Notes under the pieces: model-generated
What the model saw: only the letters and a program-made list of their open reading frames with translations
Told to the model about the DNA's origin: nothing
Databases searched by the model: none
In this document: one piece after another, positions 33,707 through 42,148 of the stretch
Layout of the letters: every line of letters begins with the position of its first letter
How positions within the stretch are numbered: position 1 is the stretch's first letter
Made by a program: the position numbers and the translations under genes
From: Streptomyces sp. NBC_01231
GTDB taxonomy: Bacteria > Actinomycetota > Actinomycetes > Streptomycetales > Streptomycetaceae
Assembly: GCA_035999765.1 (NCBI GenBank)
Contig: CP108521.1
Location: 8,370,001-8,434,000 of the forward strand
Length of the DNA: 64,000 nucleotides
Direction: 5' to 3'

Positions 33707-33914
33707 CACTGCGACCTGCCAGGCACCTCACTGCGACCTGCCAGGCACCTCACTGCGACGTCCCCAGGCACGCCACTGCGCCGTCCCAGGCACGCCATGA
33801 CGGCGCCCCAAAGCCTGCCACCTGCGGCGTCCTAGTGCCTGCCACCTGCGGCCCCCCTGTGCCTGTCACCTGCGGCGCCCCAAGACCTGTCACCTGCGAC
33901 GCCCCGTCGCGGAT
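33707..33914. repeat. degenerate tandem repeat, nine 22-27-bp units
   Basis: Units begin CACTGCG or CACCTGCG at 33707, 33729, 33751, 33774, 33796 (diverged), 33819, 33843, 33867 and 33891. The first two 22-base units are identical and later ones drift, most ending in GGCACCT/GCC TGC-like blocks. The array lies just upstream of the 214-aa minus-strand gene and downstream of the phosphatase gene, with no gene inside. Confidence 0.85.
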
Positions 33915-33986
33915 CGCTGCGTGGCCCCAGGCCGTGACGCACCGCGGCGGTCCCCCGGTCGCCTCACTGCGGTCACCCTTCGAAGA

Positions 33987-34586
33987 CTACGACGGGGCTC
34001 TGACATTCCACCCCGCGATCACCGGCCGCCCGTGCTCCGTGCCGAGTCGGCCGAGCGCGCCCGTCGCCAGCTGGAACAGTGCCCCGCCCGACGGCGGCAG
34101 CCCGAGCCGACGGGCCGTGAGGACGCGTAGGAAGTGGCCGTGTGCCACCAGGACCACACAGCCCTCGGTGTTGGCGAACGCGGCGTCGACCCTGGCCAGC
34201 ACGCGATCGGCCCGCTCACCGACCTGCTCCGGGGTCTCCCCGGGGTGGTCCGGCGGCCCGGGTGCGACCCCGTCCGTGAACAGGAACCAGTCCGGTCGGG
34301 TGCGCTGGATCTCGACGGTCGTGACCCCCTCGTAGCCGCCGTAGTCCCACTCGTAGAGGTCGGTGTCGACCCGCGCGTCGTGCAGCCCGATCAGCTCCGC
34401 GGTCTCCCGGGCGCGCTGCAGCGGGCTGACGAAGGCGGCCCCGATCCGGTGCGACCGGATCAGCGGGACCAGCCGCCGCGCCTCGGCACGGCCGTGCCCG
34501 GTCAGCGGGACGTCCGTCCGTCCGGTGTGCCGTCCCGACCGCGACCACTCGGTCTCACCGTGCCGCACCAGGAAGAGATCACTCAT
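33987..34586 (-). CDS. histidine phosphatase family protein
   Basis: A 199-residue phosphoglycerate-mutase-like phosphatase. The phospho-accepting His is in LVRHGETEW (residue 8 region), followed by 'LTGHGRAEARRL', 'VSPLQRARETAEL', the acid 'LYEWDYGGYEGV' and the second His in 'VLVAHGHFLRVL'. Cofactor-independent, broad sugar-phosphate or signalling roles are possible. It reads on the same strand as the split aminotransferase gene, 21 bases after it. Confidence 0.92.
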   Translation of the reverse strand: MSDLFLVRHGETEWSRSGRHTGRTDVPLTGHGRAEARRLVPLIRSHRIGAAFVSPLQRARETAELIGLHDARVDTDLYEWDYGGYEGVTTVEIQRTRPDWFLFTDGVAPGPPDHPGETPEQVGERADRVLARVDAAFANTEGCVVLVAHGHFLRVLTARRLGLPPSGGALFQLATGALGRLGTEHGRPVIAGWNVRAPS

Positions 34587-34607
34587 ACGACCCAGGCTAG
34601 GAGGCCA

Positions 34608-35815
34608 CTACTGCCGGTACCCGCCGAGGAACCGCCCGATCCGCCCGATCGCCGCCTCCAGGTCGTCCGCGTGGGGGAGGGTGAGGATGCGGAAGTGATC
34701 GGGGGTCGGCCAGTTGAAGCCGGTGCCCTGGACCACCTGGATCTTCTCCCGCAGCAGCAGGTCCAGGACGAACTTCTCGTCGTCGTGGATCTTGTGGACC
34801 TTGGGGTCGAGGCGTGGGAACGCGTACAGCGAGCCCTTCGGCTTCACGCAGGACACGCCGGGGATCTCGTTGAGCTTCTCCCAGGCCACGGTGCGCTGTT
34901 CGTGCAGACGGCCGCCCGGCGCGGTCAGCTCGTGAATGGACTGGCGACCGCCGAGCGCGGCCTGGATGGCGTACTGCGCGGGCGCGTTGGCGCACAGCCG
35001 CATGGAGGCCAGCATGGTCAGGCCCTCCAGATAGTTTTTGGCGTGCTGCTTCGGACCGGTGACCACCAGCCAGCCCGACCGGAAGCCGGCCACCCGGTAC
35101 GTCTTCGACAGGCCGCAGAAGGTCAGGACCACCAGGTCGGGGGCGAGCGCGGCGACCGAGTGGTGCACGGCGTCGTCGTACAGGATCTGGTCGTAGATCT
35201 CGTCGGCGAAGACCATCAGGCGTGCCGGCGGGCGAGGTCGAGGATGCCCTCGATGACCTCCTTCGGGTAGACCGCGCCGGTGGGGTTGTTCGGGTTGATG
35301 ATGACGACGGCCTTGGTGCGGGCCGTGATCTTCGACGCCATGTCGTCCAGGTCGGGGTACCAGTTGGCCTGTTCGTCGCAGAGGTAGTGCACCGCCTTGC
35401 CGCCGGCAAGGGTGGTGACGGCCGTCCAGAGGGGGAAGTCGGGGGCCGGGATGAGGATCTCGTCGCCGTCCTCGACCAGTGCCTGTACGGACATGGAGAT
35501 CAGCTCGGAGATGCCGTTGCCGAGGAAGACGTCGTCGACGCCGACCTCCAGGCCCAGCGTCTGGTACCGCCCCGCCACCGCGCGGCGGGCGGAGAGGACG
35601 CCGCGCGAGTCGGTGTAGCCGTGCGCCTGGGGCAGCATGCGGATCATGTCCTGGAGGATCTCCTCCGGCGCCTCGAAGCCGAACAGCGCGGGGTTGCCGG
35701 TGTTCAGGCGCAGCACGCTGTGGCCCGCCGCCTCCAGTGCGTCGGCGTGCTCGATCACCGGGCCGCGGATCTCGTAACAGACCTCGCTCAGCTTGTTCGA
35801 CTGCCGGAACTCCAT
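34608..35815 (-). pseudogene. PLP-dependent aminotransferase with a one-base deletion
   Basis: Two adjacent frames (35815-35216, 199 aa, and 35216-34608, 202 aa) together make one AlaT-type class I aminotransferase. The first half holds 'NTGNPALFGFEAPEEIL', 'GYTDSRG', 'NGISELISM' and 'INPNNPTGAVY'; the second holds 'VFADEIYDQI', the PLP lysine in 'CGLSKTYRVAGFRSGW', and the substrate Arg region. At 35219-35221 the family HGLM would need one more G. The break leaves TGATG, so re-initiation could still give two chains. A sequencing error is quite possible. Confidence 0.85.
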
Positions 35816-35845
35816 GCGCTTACGCCCCTCCGGTTCGTGGTGTTG

Positions 35846-35895
35846 CTTGGTTTTACCAAGTATGAGCTTGGAAAGTCCAACAACGTGTTTAGACT
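35846..35895 (+). promoter_or_regulatory. HxlR operator pair and leaderless promoter
   Basis: Two copies of CTTGG-N5-CCAA(G/C), at 35846-35860 and 35867-35881, lie 21 bases apart in the 87-base divergent gap. The second covers a -35-like TTGGAA; a -10-like TAGACT at 35890-35895 is seven bases before the ATG at 35903, so the mRNA is probably leaderless. Confidence 0.65.
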
Positions 35896-35902
35896 GCGTC
35901 GC

Positions 35903-36529
35903 ATGTCACCTCGCCGAAGCTACGACCAGTACTGTTCCGCGGCCCGGGCGCTCGACGTCGTCGGCGACCGCTGGACCCTGCTGATCGTCCGCGAACTCCT
36001 GGCCGGCCCGCGCCGCTACACGGACCTGCACGCCGACCTGCCGGGCGTGAGCACGGACGTCCTCGCCTCACGGCTGAAGGACATGGAGCGGGAGGGGCTG
36101 ACGACCCGACGCAGGCTGCCACCGCCGGGGGCCGCGTACGTCTACGAACTCACCGGTCGGGGGCGCGAGTTGCTGCCCGTACTTCAGGCGCTGGGGCAGT
36201 GGGGGCAGACCGAGTTGGGTGAGCGGCGGCCCACCGACGCCGTACGGGCGCACTGGTTCGCGCTGCCGCTGCTGCGTTCGCTGGAGGTCGAGGGGCTCGT
36301 CGAAGTCCGTCTGGAGGAGGGGGACTTCCATCTGTATGTCGGCGCCGAGCAAGGGCCCGTGTACGGCGATGGGCCCGCCCCGCGGGAGCCGGACGCCCGG
36401 CTGGCGATGGATACCGACACGTGCCTGCTCGTCGGGCGGGGGGAGTTGAGTGTGCCGGACGCGGTGCGAGCCGGGCGTATCGAGGTGACCGGTGACGGGG
36501 CTCCGGCGAAGGCCTTGCGGGAGGCCTGA
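35903..36529 (+). CDS. HxlR-family regulator
   Basis: A 208-residue HxlR/MarR-like regulator. The winged helix (SYDQYCSAARALDVVGDRWT, LLIVRELLAGPRRYTDLHAD, VSTDVLASRLKDMEREGL) fills residues 5-110. A C-terminal extension (FALPLLRSLEVEGLVEVRLEEGDFHLYVG in pieces) resembles an SCP2-like lipid-binding fold. ATG at 35903. It faces the aminotransferase gene across paired operator-like repeats. Confidence 0.9.
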   Translation: MSPRRSYDQYCSAARALDVVGDRWTLLIVRELLAGPRRYTDLHADLPGVSTDVLASRLKDMEREGLTTRRRLPPPGAAYVYELTGRGRELLPVLQALGQWGQTELGERRPTDAVRAHWFALPLLRSLEVEGLVEVRLEEGDFHLYVGAEQGPVYGDGPAPREPDARLAMDTDTCLLVGRGELSVPDAVRAGRIEVTGDGAPAKALREA

Positions 36530-36565
36530 CGGCGGGGGAGGCCTGGGGGACCGGAAAGGCGAGGA

Positions 36566-36594
36566 GGGCCCGCCGCACAGGTGCGGCGGGTCCC
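36566..36594. terminator. bidirectional hairpin terminator
   Basis: A stem of at least ten G/C pairs (CCCGCCGCAC with GTGCGGCGGG) around an AG loop, plus three more pairs past a one-base bulge. It lies between the convergent HxlR and 36607 genes. Confidence 0.75.
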
Positions 36595-36606
36595 CTTGAC
36601 GCACCG

Positions 36607-37410
36607 TCAGGCGCTCGGCGGCACCCGCGACGGACGCCCCGACCCGCGCGTCAGCGCGTACCCGCCGATACCCGCGAGTGCGGCCAGCACCCCGCCGATC
36701 GCGGTCCACACCCACCGGTCGGACCACCAGCCGGAGGACCAGCCGTCGTCCGGCTCGATGCTGGACAGTACGGCGGAGTCCGACGAATTGCCTTCCTCTG
36801 CCTCGGACTTGACCGCGATGCCCGGCACCAGGGGCTGGGACAGTGAGCCGTCCACCGCGGCCGAACCGCCGATGTCCTTCGAGTCGACCCGCACCTCCGT
36901 GTCGACGGGGAGACCCAGGTCGGCCGTGGTGAGGTCGACGACCGTCAGCCGGACGTAGTACGTGCCGGGCAGCGGGTCGTTCGCCCACTGCTCCGACCAG
37001 GCGCGGACCGTGCGCAGGACGCAGGTCAGCCGCACGGAGGCGGTGCCCGCCGCGGCGGTGCGCGTCTGCGCGCCGTACTGGCAGGACTGGCGCCGGCGCA
37101 GACCGTCGTACACGTCGATCTGCCAGGTCTGGGCGGCGTGCGCCGCGGGCAGCTTCACCGTCGCCCCGACGGTGGGGCGCTGGCCGGCGTCCGCCGGGAA
37201 CGACCAGTACATGTAGTCGCCCGCGGACCCGTTCGCGGTGGCCGTCCGGCCCTGCTCGATCTCGGTCGCGGTACGGAACGAGGTGCCCGCGGCGGCGGGC
37301 GCCGAGCTGTCGTCGGACGCGCTCGGGGACGGCGAGGAGTCGGCGGCGGCCGGGGACACCGCCAGCCCGAGCATCAGCAGCGAAGCGCTCAACACGCGTG
37401 TGATCCGCAT
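36607..37410 (-). CDS. secreted or membrane-anchored hypothetical protein, VWA partner
   Basis: A 267-residue protein with a clear signal peptide (MRITRVLSASLLMLGLAVSP, cut near AAADSS), a Ser/Pro linker, a beta-rich domain with two Cys (QSCQY, RLTCVL) and a C-terminal membrane helix (WTAIGGVLAALAGIGGYAL) with a basic tail. No family is recognised. Its ATG shares a base with the VWA gene stop (TGATG), so it probably acts with the VWA protein at the cell surface. Confidence 0.85.
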   Translation of the reverse strand: MRITRVLSASLLMLGLAVSPAAADSSPSPSASDDSSAPAAAGTSFRTATEIEQGRTATANGSAGDYMYWSFPADAGQRPTVGATVKLPAAHAAQTWQIDVYDGLRRRQSCQYGAQTRTAAAGTASVRLTCVLRTVRAWSEQWANDPLPGTYYVRLTVVDLTTADLGLPVDTEVRVDSKDIGGSAAVDGSLSQPLVPGIAVKSEAEEGNSSDSAVLSSIEPDDGWSSGWWSDRWVWTAIGGVLAALAGIGGYALTRGSGRPSRVPPSA

Positions 37411-38684
37411 CAGTTGGTCCTCCAGACCGCGAGCCGCCAGCGCGACAGCCAGCCCCAGACGAGACCGGCGAGGAAGCCGGTGAGGATCAGTGCGCCGAGC
37501 AGCCACCAGCCGCGTCCGAGGCCGAAGGAGGCCACGTCGCTCGCCTGGCTCGGCCCGTCCACCACGTCCACGGTCAGCTCCAGCGGCAGACCCGGCGTGG
37601 TCTTGACCCCGGAGGCCGCCGAGAAGGAGTTGGTGACCTGGAGGCAGACGGTCTCGGCGGCCGGCTTGTCGCTGTCGTCGTCGTCCCGCTCGGGCTTCGG
37701 GTAGCGCAGTCCGGTGGAGATGACGTCCGTACGGCCGATTCCGGCGGCCTCGCCGCGCACGATCTCGCGGCCGTGCACCGTGACGGCCCGCAGCAGTGTC
37801 CCATAGTCCGGGTTCACCGTCCGGTCGGCCGTCACGCTCACGGAGGCGCGCAGCTCCTGGCCCGCCGGGACGTCCACCCGGTACCAGCGCTGCTGCCCGA
37901 ACTCCTCCCGGTCGGTGTACAGGCCGGACTTGAGGGTCGGCGCCTTCGCGCACTCCGTCGCGCCCTGGGTGGCCACCGGCGTCACCACCGGATCGGCCGC
38001 CCGGTCCACCAACTGGTTGACCCGGTCGGTGAGTTCGTCGGTGTGCTCCACCGAGGTGTACGTCCCGCCGGTCGCCTCCGCGATACAGCTGAGCTGCTGC
38101 CGCATCTTGGCGTTCGGGACCAGACCGAGGGTGTCGATGGTCAGGCCGATGCCCTTGGCGGCGATCTCGCGGGCCACCTCGCACGGGTCGAGCGGGGCGC
38201 AGGTGTCCTCACCGTCGCTGATCAGCACGATCCGCTTGGAGCCGTCGCCGCCGTCGAGGTCGCCGGCCGCCTTCAGCAGCGCCGGGCCGATCGGCGTCCA
38301 GCCGGTGGGGGAGAGGGTCGCGACCGCCGTCTTGGCCTCGGTGCGGTCCAGCGGGCCGACCGGGTAGAGCTGCGCGGTGTCCTTGCAGCCCGTCTTCTGG
38401 TTGTCGCCGGGGTAGTCGGCGCCGAGGGTGCGGATGCCGAGTTCGACCTCCTCGGGCGTCGCGTCCAGCACCTCGTTGAACGCCTGCTTCGCCGCTGCCA
38501 TCCGGGTGCCGCCGTCGATGTCCCGGGTCCGCATGGAACCGCTGACGTCGAGGACGAGGTCGACCTTGGGCGCGGTCCCGCCCGTGGGTTCACCGGCGAC
38601 CGCCGCGGCCGGGAAGGCGATCCCGGCCGTCAGGGCGGCGAGCAGGGCGCACACTCCCGCCGCCAGCTGTTTACTTGTGATCAT
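37410..38684 (-). CDS. secreted VWA domain protein with C-terminal anchor
   Basis: A 424-residue protein. Signal peptide at residues 1-31; VWA domain from about 40 to 225 with an intact MIDAS (LVLDVSGSMRTRD, the later T in GWTPIGPAL, and SDGEDTC). A beta-rich domain follows, then a membrane helix (GWWLLGALILTGFLAGLVWG) near the end. VWA proteins bind metal and partner proteins. It is co-translated with the 267-residue secreted protein; together they look like a surface complex of unknown function. Confidence 0.9.
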   Translation of the reverse strand: MITSKQLAAGVCALLAALTAGIAFPAAAVAGEPTGGTAPKVDLVLDVSGSMRTRDIDGGTRMAAAKQAFNEVLDATPEEVELGIRTLGADYPGDNQKTGCKDTAQLYPVGPLDRTEAKTAVATLSPTGWTPIGPALLKAAGDLDGGDGSKRIVLISDGEDTCAPLDPCEVAREIAAKGIGLTIDTLGLVPNAKMRQQLSCIAEATGGTYTSVEHTDELTDRVNQLVDRAADPVVTPVATQGATECAKAPTLKSGLYTDREEFGQQRWYRVDVPAGQELRASVSVTADRTVNPDYGTLLRAVTVHGREIVRGEAAGIGRTDVISTGLRYPKPERDDDDSDKPAAETVCLQVTNSFSAASGVKTTPGLPLELTVDVVDGPSQASDVASFGLGRGWWLLGALILTGFLAGLVWGWLSRWRLAVWRTN

Positions 38685-38794
38685 CGGCGGATCTTATTGA
38701 TCAGGAGGGCCGGGCTCCAAAACGGCCGATCAGATCGGTGGCACCGGCCCCTCGGCGCAGGGCATCGGGCAACCGCCGCAGCGCCTCGGGCAGT

Positions 38795-40315
38795 TCAGTG
38801 AAGGGGATGGGGCAGTCCGGCCCACTGGTCCCCCGGCGTCCCCGGCGACAGCCGCATCAGCGTCAACGCCTTGGCGGGCACCGGCTCTTCGAGGAGTGCG
38901 ACGAGGTCCGGCGTGCGCGGCAGATCCCGTACGGCGCTTTCCAGCGCCCCCCGCAACACCGCCGTCGAGCCCGCCGTACCGGCGAGCGCTCCGGCCACCA
39001 GCGAGCCGAACAGCTTGCGGCGCAGGGCCGTCACGTCGTCGGTGACGATGCGTCCGGTCAGCTCCGGGACCGGGATGCCGTGCCGGGCCAGCCGGGCCGG
39101 GCTCACCCGGATGTCGGCGAGGTCCCGGTAGACCAGCCGCACGGGCGCGCCCGTCGGGGACAGCACCACCAGGAGGTTCTGACCATGCGCCTCCAGCGCC
39201 ACCCCCAGGTCCAGCAGCCGCAGGCCCACCGTGAGCGCGAGACGGGTGAAGTCGGCGAGCCAGGCCGGGGATTCGGGCAGCCCGGTGGTGGCGAGCGCGG
39301 CCACCGGCACCACACGCTCACCACTGCCCGGGGCCGCATACGCCCGCGGTGACTCCCGCAACACCGCCGCCACATCGGGGGAGTTGGCGGTGACCGCGCC
39401 CAGCGTGCGGGTGATGTGCAGCAGACCGTCCAGCCGGGCGGCCAACGTCTCCGCGAACGCCGACAGGGTCGCGGACAGCGCGATCGAGTACCCGGAGATG
39501 TCCCGCACCGACGACGTCAGCCGGGCGCTCAGCGCGGTCTTCACATGCGGTCCGCAGGGCTGCTGGAACCCGCCGGGCAGCTCCAGCGTGCGCAGGGACA
39601 TCAGCGGACGCGCGTCGATCCCGGTGTCGCACGCCCGCTTGAGCACATGCTCCGCCTGCCAGGGATGCGTCGGCACCAACAGCCGCTCCCCGTCCCGCAG
39701 TTCGTCCGGCCAGTCACCGGTCACCAGGCACTCGCCCGCCGGTACCGGCAGCAGCCCAAGCCGCACCAGCGGACCGTGCTCGGGACCGTAGGCGAGCTGT
39801 TCGGCCACCGAGAAGCCGGGACGGGAGCGGCAACCGGGGTGGTACGGATGCCCGTCGACCACCCGCCGCTCCCACTCCCAGTCGTACACCGGCCGTTCCT
39901 CCGCCGCGGGCCGCTCCTGCCCGGCCCGGGACAGCGCCAACGAGGCGACGCTGTGGCCGAGTTCGACGGCGAAGGCCGTACCGTGCGCTACGGCGAGGTC
40001 GGTCATCAGCCGCGCCGGATCGTCGTACGCCACCTCGTCGAGTCGTACGACGGAGACGTACGCGGCGGTGGCGTAGGGGTCCGGACGCGGGCCGTGCAGC
40101 CGGCGGCCGTCCGACAGGCGCAGGGTGCACCCGTCGGGGCCGTCCGCGCGGTCCGTGAGCCAGGGGAGCGGCTCATGGGTGAGACCGCGCCACAACCGGG
40201 TCAGGACGGCCGCGCGGGCACCGGGCAGTTCGGCCGTGTACCGCGGCACGAGGCCGGGACGTACGGCGGCCAGCTCCTCGGCGACCTCGGCCTCGGCGGT
40301 GGGGGGACGGTGCAC
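38795..40315 (-). CDS. IucA/IucC siderophore synthetase A
   Basis: A 506-residue NIS synthetase, which joins citrate-type acids to amines or alcohols with ATP. Family motifs: 'GHPYHPGCRSRPGFS', 'LLVPTHPWQ', 'LMSLRTLEL', 'HVKTALSARLTSSVRDIS' and 'LEAHGQNLLVVL...VYRDLADIR'. I chose GTG at 40315, which has a CGAGGAG site, instead of the ATG at 40348. Divergent from a second synthetase with 92 bases between. No exporter, receptor or precursor-making gene is adjacent. Confidence 0.93.
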   Translation of the reverse strand: MHRPPTAEAEVAEELAAVRPGLVPRYTAELPGARAAVLTRLWRGLTHEPLPWLTDRADGPDGCTLRLSDGRRLHGPRPDPYATAAYVSVVRLDEVAYDDPARLMTDLAVAHGTAFAVELGHSVASLALSRAGQERPAAEERPVYDWEWERRVVDGHPYHPGCRSRPGFSVAEQLAYGPEHGPLVRLGLLPVPAGECLVTGDWPDELRDGERLLVPTHPWQAEHVLKRACDTGIDARPLMSLRTLELPGGFQQPCGPHVKTALSARLTSSVRDISGYSIALSATLSAFAETLAARLDGLLHITRTLGAVTANSPDVAAVLRESPRAYAAPGSGERVVPVAALATTGLPESPAWLADFTRLALTVGLRLLDLGVALEAHGQNLLVVLSPTGAPVRLVYRDLADIRVSPARLARHGIPVPELTGRIVTDDVTALRRKLFGSLVAGALAGTAGSTAVLRGALESAVRDLPRTPDLVALLEEPVPAKALTLMRLSPGTPGDQWAGLPHPLH

Positions 40316-40407
40316 GGGCGGGCTCCTCGGGTAACCATGGGATGTCACGACAGGTGGTGACGGCAGACATACTGATCATCGCCGCCCGAACGGACCGTAG
40401 AGAACGA

Positions 40408-41958
40408 GTGGAACGCGTGGATCCCTTCCCCCCGCCCGACGCAGCCGACGCCGCCCCGCGCGCCGGCGCCCCGCACGACATCGGTGACCGCGCCGACGCC
40501 TACGCGGCGGCGCCCCTGCTGAACTGCCTGCTGCGGGAGGTGGCCGAGCCCCTCGAGCCGTCCGCCGCACAGGGCGCCCACCGCGTGTACCGGCTGCCCG
40601 GAGGCAGACTGCTGCGCGTGCGCGGGCAGCGACGGCCCGCCGAACCCGAGGTCCACACGGAAGGCGGCTGGCGGCGTGTCGGCCATCCCGAACTCGTGAA
40701 ACTCGTCGCCGAGGAACTGGTCCGGCACACCGGGCTGTCCAACCCCGAGCTGCCCACCGAGATGATCGACAGCCGGGACGCGGTGGCTGCGCTGCTCACC
40801 GCCCGCGCCCGAGTGACCCCGCCGGACGACCCCTACCTGCGCTCCGAGCAGTCCCTCATCACCGGCCACCCCCACCATCCGGCTCCCAAGGCGCGCGGCG
40901 GCGGCCCCGTCGCCGACTGGCTGCCCTACGCCCCCGAGGCGCACGCCCGCTTCCCGCTGACCCTGCTGGGACTCCGGGAGGACGCGGTCGTCGACGAGGG
41001 CGACACCTCGGCCCTGGACGCGCTGGGCGAGGCCCCGCCCGGCTACCGACTGCTGCCCGCGCACCCCTGGCAGCTCGACCTGGTTGCCCCCGCCCTCGCA
41101 CCGGCCTTCGCGGACGGCCGCCTGATCCGGCTCGGCGACACCGCGTTCGAGACCTGGCCGACCGCCGCGATCCGCACGGTGTACGCCCCGGGTCGCGACC
41201 TCTTCCTGAAGTTCAGCCTGGACGTCCGCATCACCAACGACATCCGCCGGCTGTGGCGGCACGACCTGTTGAAGCTCCGCCGGACGGACACGGCGGCACG
41301 CGAGGCCCTCGCCTCGTTCGGCGGCCGGGCGGCCTGGCTGAGCGACACGGGGTACCGGACCGCGGACTTCGCCTACGAGGAACTCGCCGTCCTCGTACGC
41401 GACGGGCTGCGCGGCCACCTCGTGCCCGGCGCGACCCCGCTGCTGGCGGCGGGGCTGGTGGAGGGCTTCGAGGGCAGCCCGCTCGACGGGGTGAGGGACC
41501 CGGCGGCATGGTGGGAGGCGTACCTGGCCCAGGTGGTGCCCCCGGCCCTGGCGGCCTTCGCCGACCACGGCGTCGTACTCGAAGCACATCTGCAGAACAC
41601 CCTGGTCGCCGTCGACGCCGACGGCACACCCGTGCAGGCCCTGTTCCGGGACGCCGAGGGTGTGAAGCTGCTGCCGGAGGTGTCCCGGGCGGCCGGCTGG
41701 GAGCGACTCGTGTACTGCCTGGTCGTCAACCACCTCGTCGAGATCGCCGCGGCTCTGGCCGAACGCATGCCCGGCCTCGATCCCTGGCCCGCCGTCCGCC
41801 GTGAGCTGTCCCGGCACGACCTCCCGGAGATCGCCGCCCTGCTCACCTCGCCCACCCTGCCCGGCAAGACGAACCTGCTGCTGCGCTGGACCGGCGCGGA
41901 CGGCGCCGACGCCCGCTACCGACCGCTGCCCAACCCCCTCGCCGGGCTGACCGACTGA
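40408..41958 (+). CDS. IucA/IucC siderophore synthetase B
   Basis: A 516-residue NIS synthetase, partner of the divergent gene. Motifs: 'ITGHPHHPAPKARGG', 'LLPAHPWQLDLV', 'AIRTVYAPGRDLFLKFSLDVRITNDIR' (in pieces) and 'VLEAHLQNTLVAVDADG'. Start is uncertain between GTG at 40408 and 40417; the upstream ATG at 40342 would overlap the divergent gene. Two different synthetases usually mean two ligations per molecule. The Lys/Arg pattern of subtypes A/B/C cannot be settled by eye. Confidence 0.9.
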   Translation: MERVDPFPPPDAADAAPRAGAPHDIGDRADAYAAAPLLNCLLREVAEPLEPSAAQGAHRVYRLPGGRLLRVRGQRRPAEPEVHTEGGWRRVGHPELVKLVAEELVRHTGLSNPELPTEMIDSRDAVAALLTARARVTPPDDPYLRSEQSLITGHPHHPAPKARGGGPVADWLPYAPEAHARFPLTLLGLREDAVVDEGDTSALDALGEAPPGYRLLPAHPWQLDLVAPALAPAFADGRLIRLGDTAFETWPTAAIRTVYAPGRDLFLKFSLDVRITNDIRRLWRHDLLKLRRTDTAAREALASFGGRAAWLSDTGYRTADFAYEELAVLVRDGLRGHLVPGATPLLAAGLVEGFEGSPLDGVRDPAAWWEAYLAQVVPPALAAFADHGVVLEAHLQNTLVAVDADGTPVQALFRDAEGVKLLPEVSRAAGWERLVYCLVVNHLVEIAAALAERMPGLDPWPAVRRELSRHDLPEIAALLTSPTLPGKTNLLLRWTGADGADARYRPLPNPLAGLTD

Positions 41959-42019
41959 GCGCCGTAGTTCACGTTCCGCCCCTTGTCCGACACCACCCAC
42001 GGTGCCATGCTCACGACCA

Positions 42020-42037
42020 CATGTTTGCGTAAACATG
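42020..42037 (+). promoter_or_regulatory. LacI-type operator
   Basis: CATGTTT-GCGT-AAACATG is an 18-base inverted repeat with a central CG, like LacI/GalR-family operators. It lies 112 bases before the secreted GH43-like gene. No LacI gene is adjacent in the window. Confidence 0.55.
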
Positions 42038-42148
42038 CCATGGGTGTGATGACGTCCGGGCACCGACCGATCCGGCCCGCGGCAGACGACACTCCGCACG
42101 GCAGACGACAGCCCGCACAGCACACGACAGAGGGGATCTGACTCAGAC

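Noticed and set aside
33707..33914. CRISPR array
   Set aside because: The repeat units abut with no unique spacers, and no cas genes are present.
35214..35222. Programmed frameshift in the aminotransferase
   Set aside because: There is no slippery heptamer or downstream structure that I can see; a one-base deletion or sequencing error is simpler.
40316..40407. IdeR/DmdR iron box between siderophore synthetases
   Set aside because: I looked for TTAGGTTAGGCT-like sequence and found none; regulation remains open.
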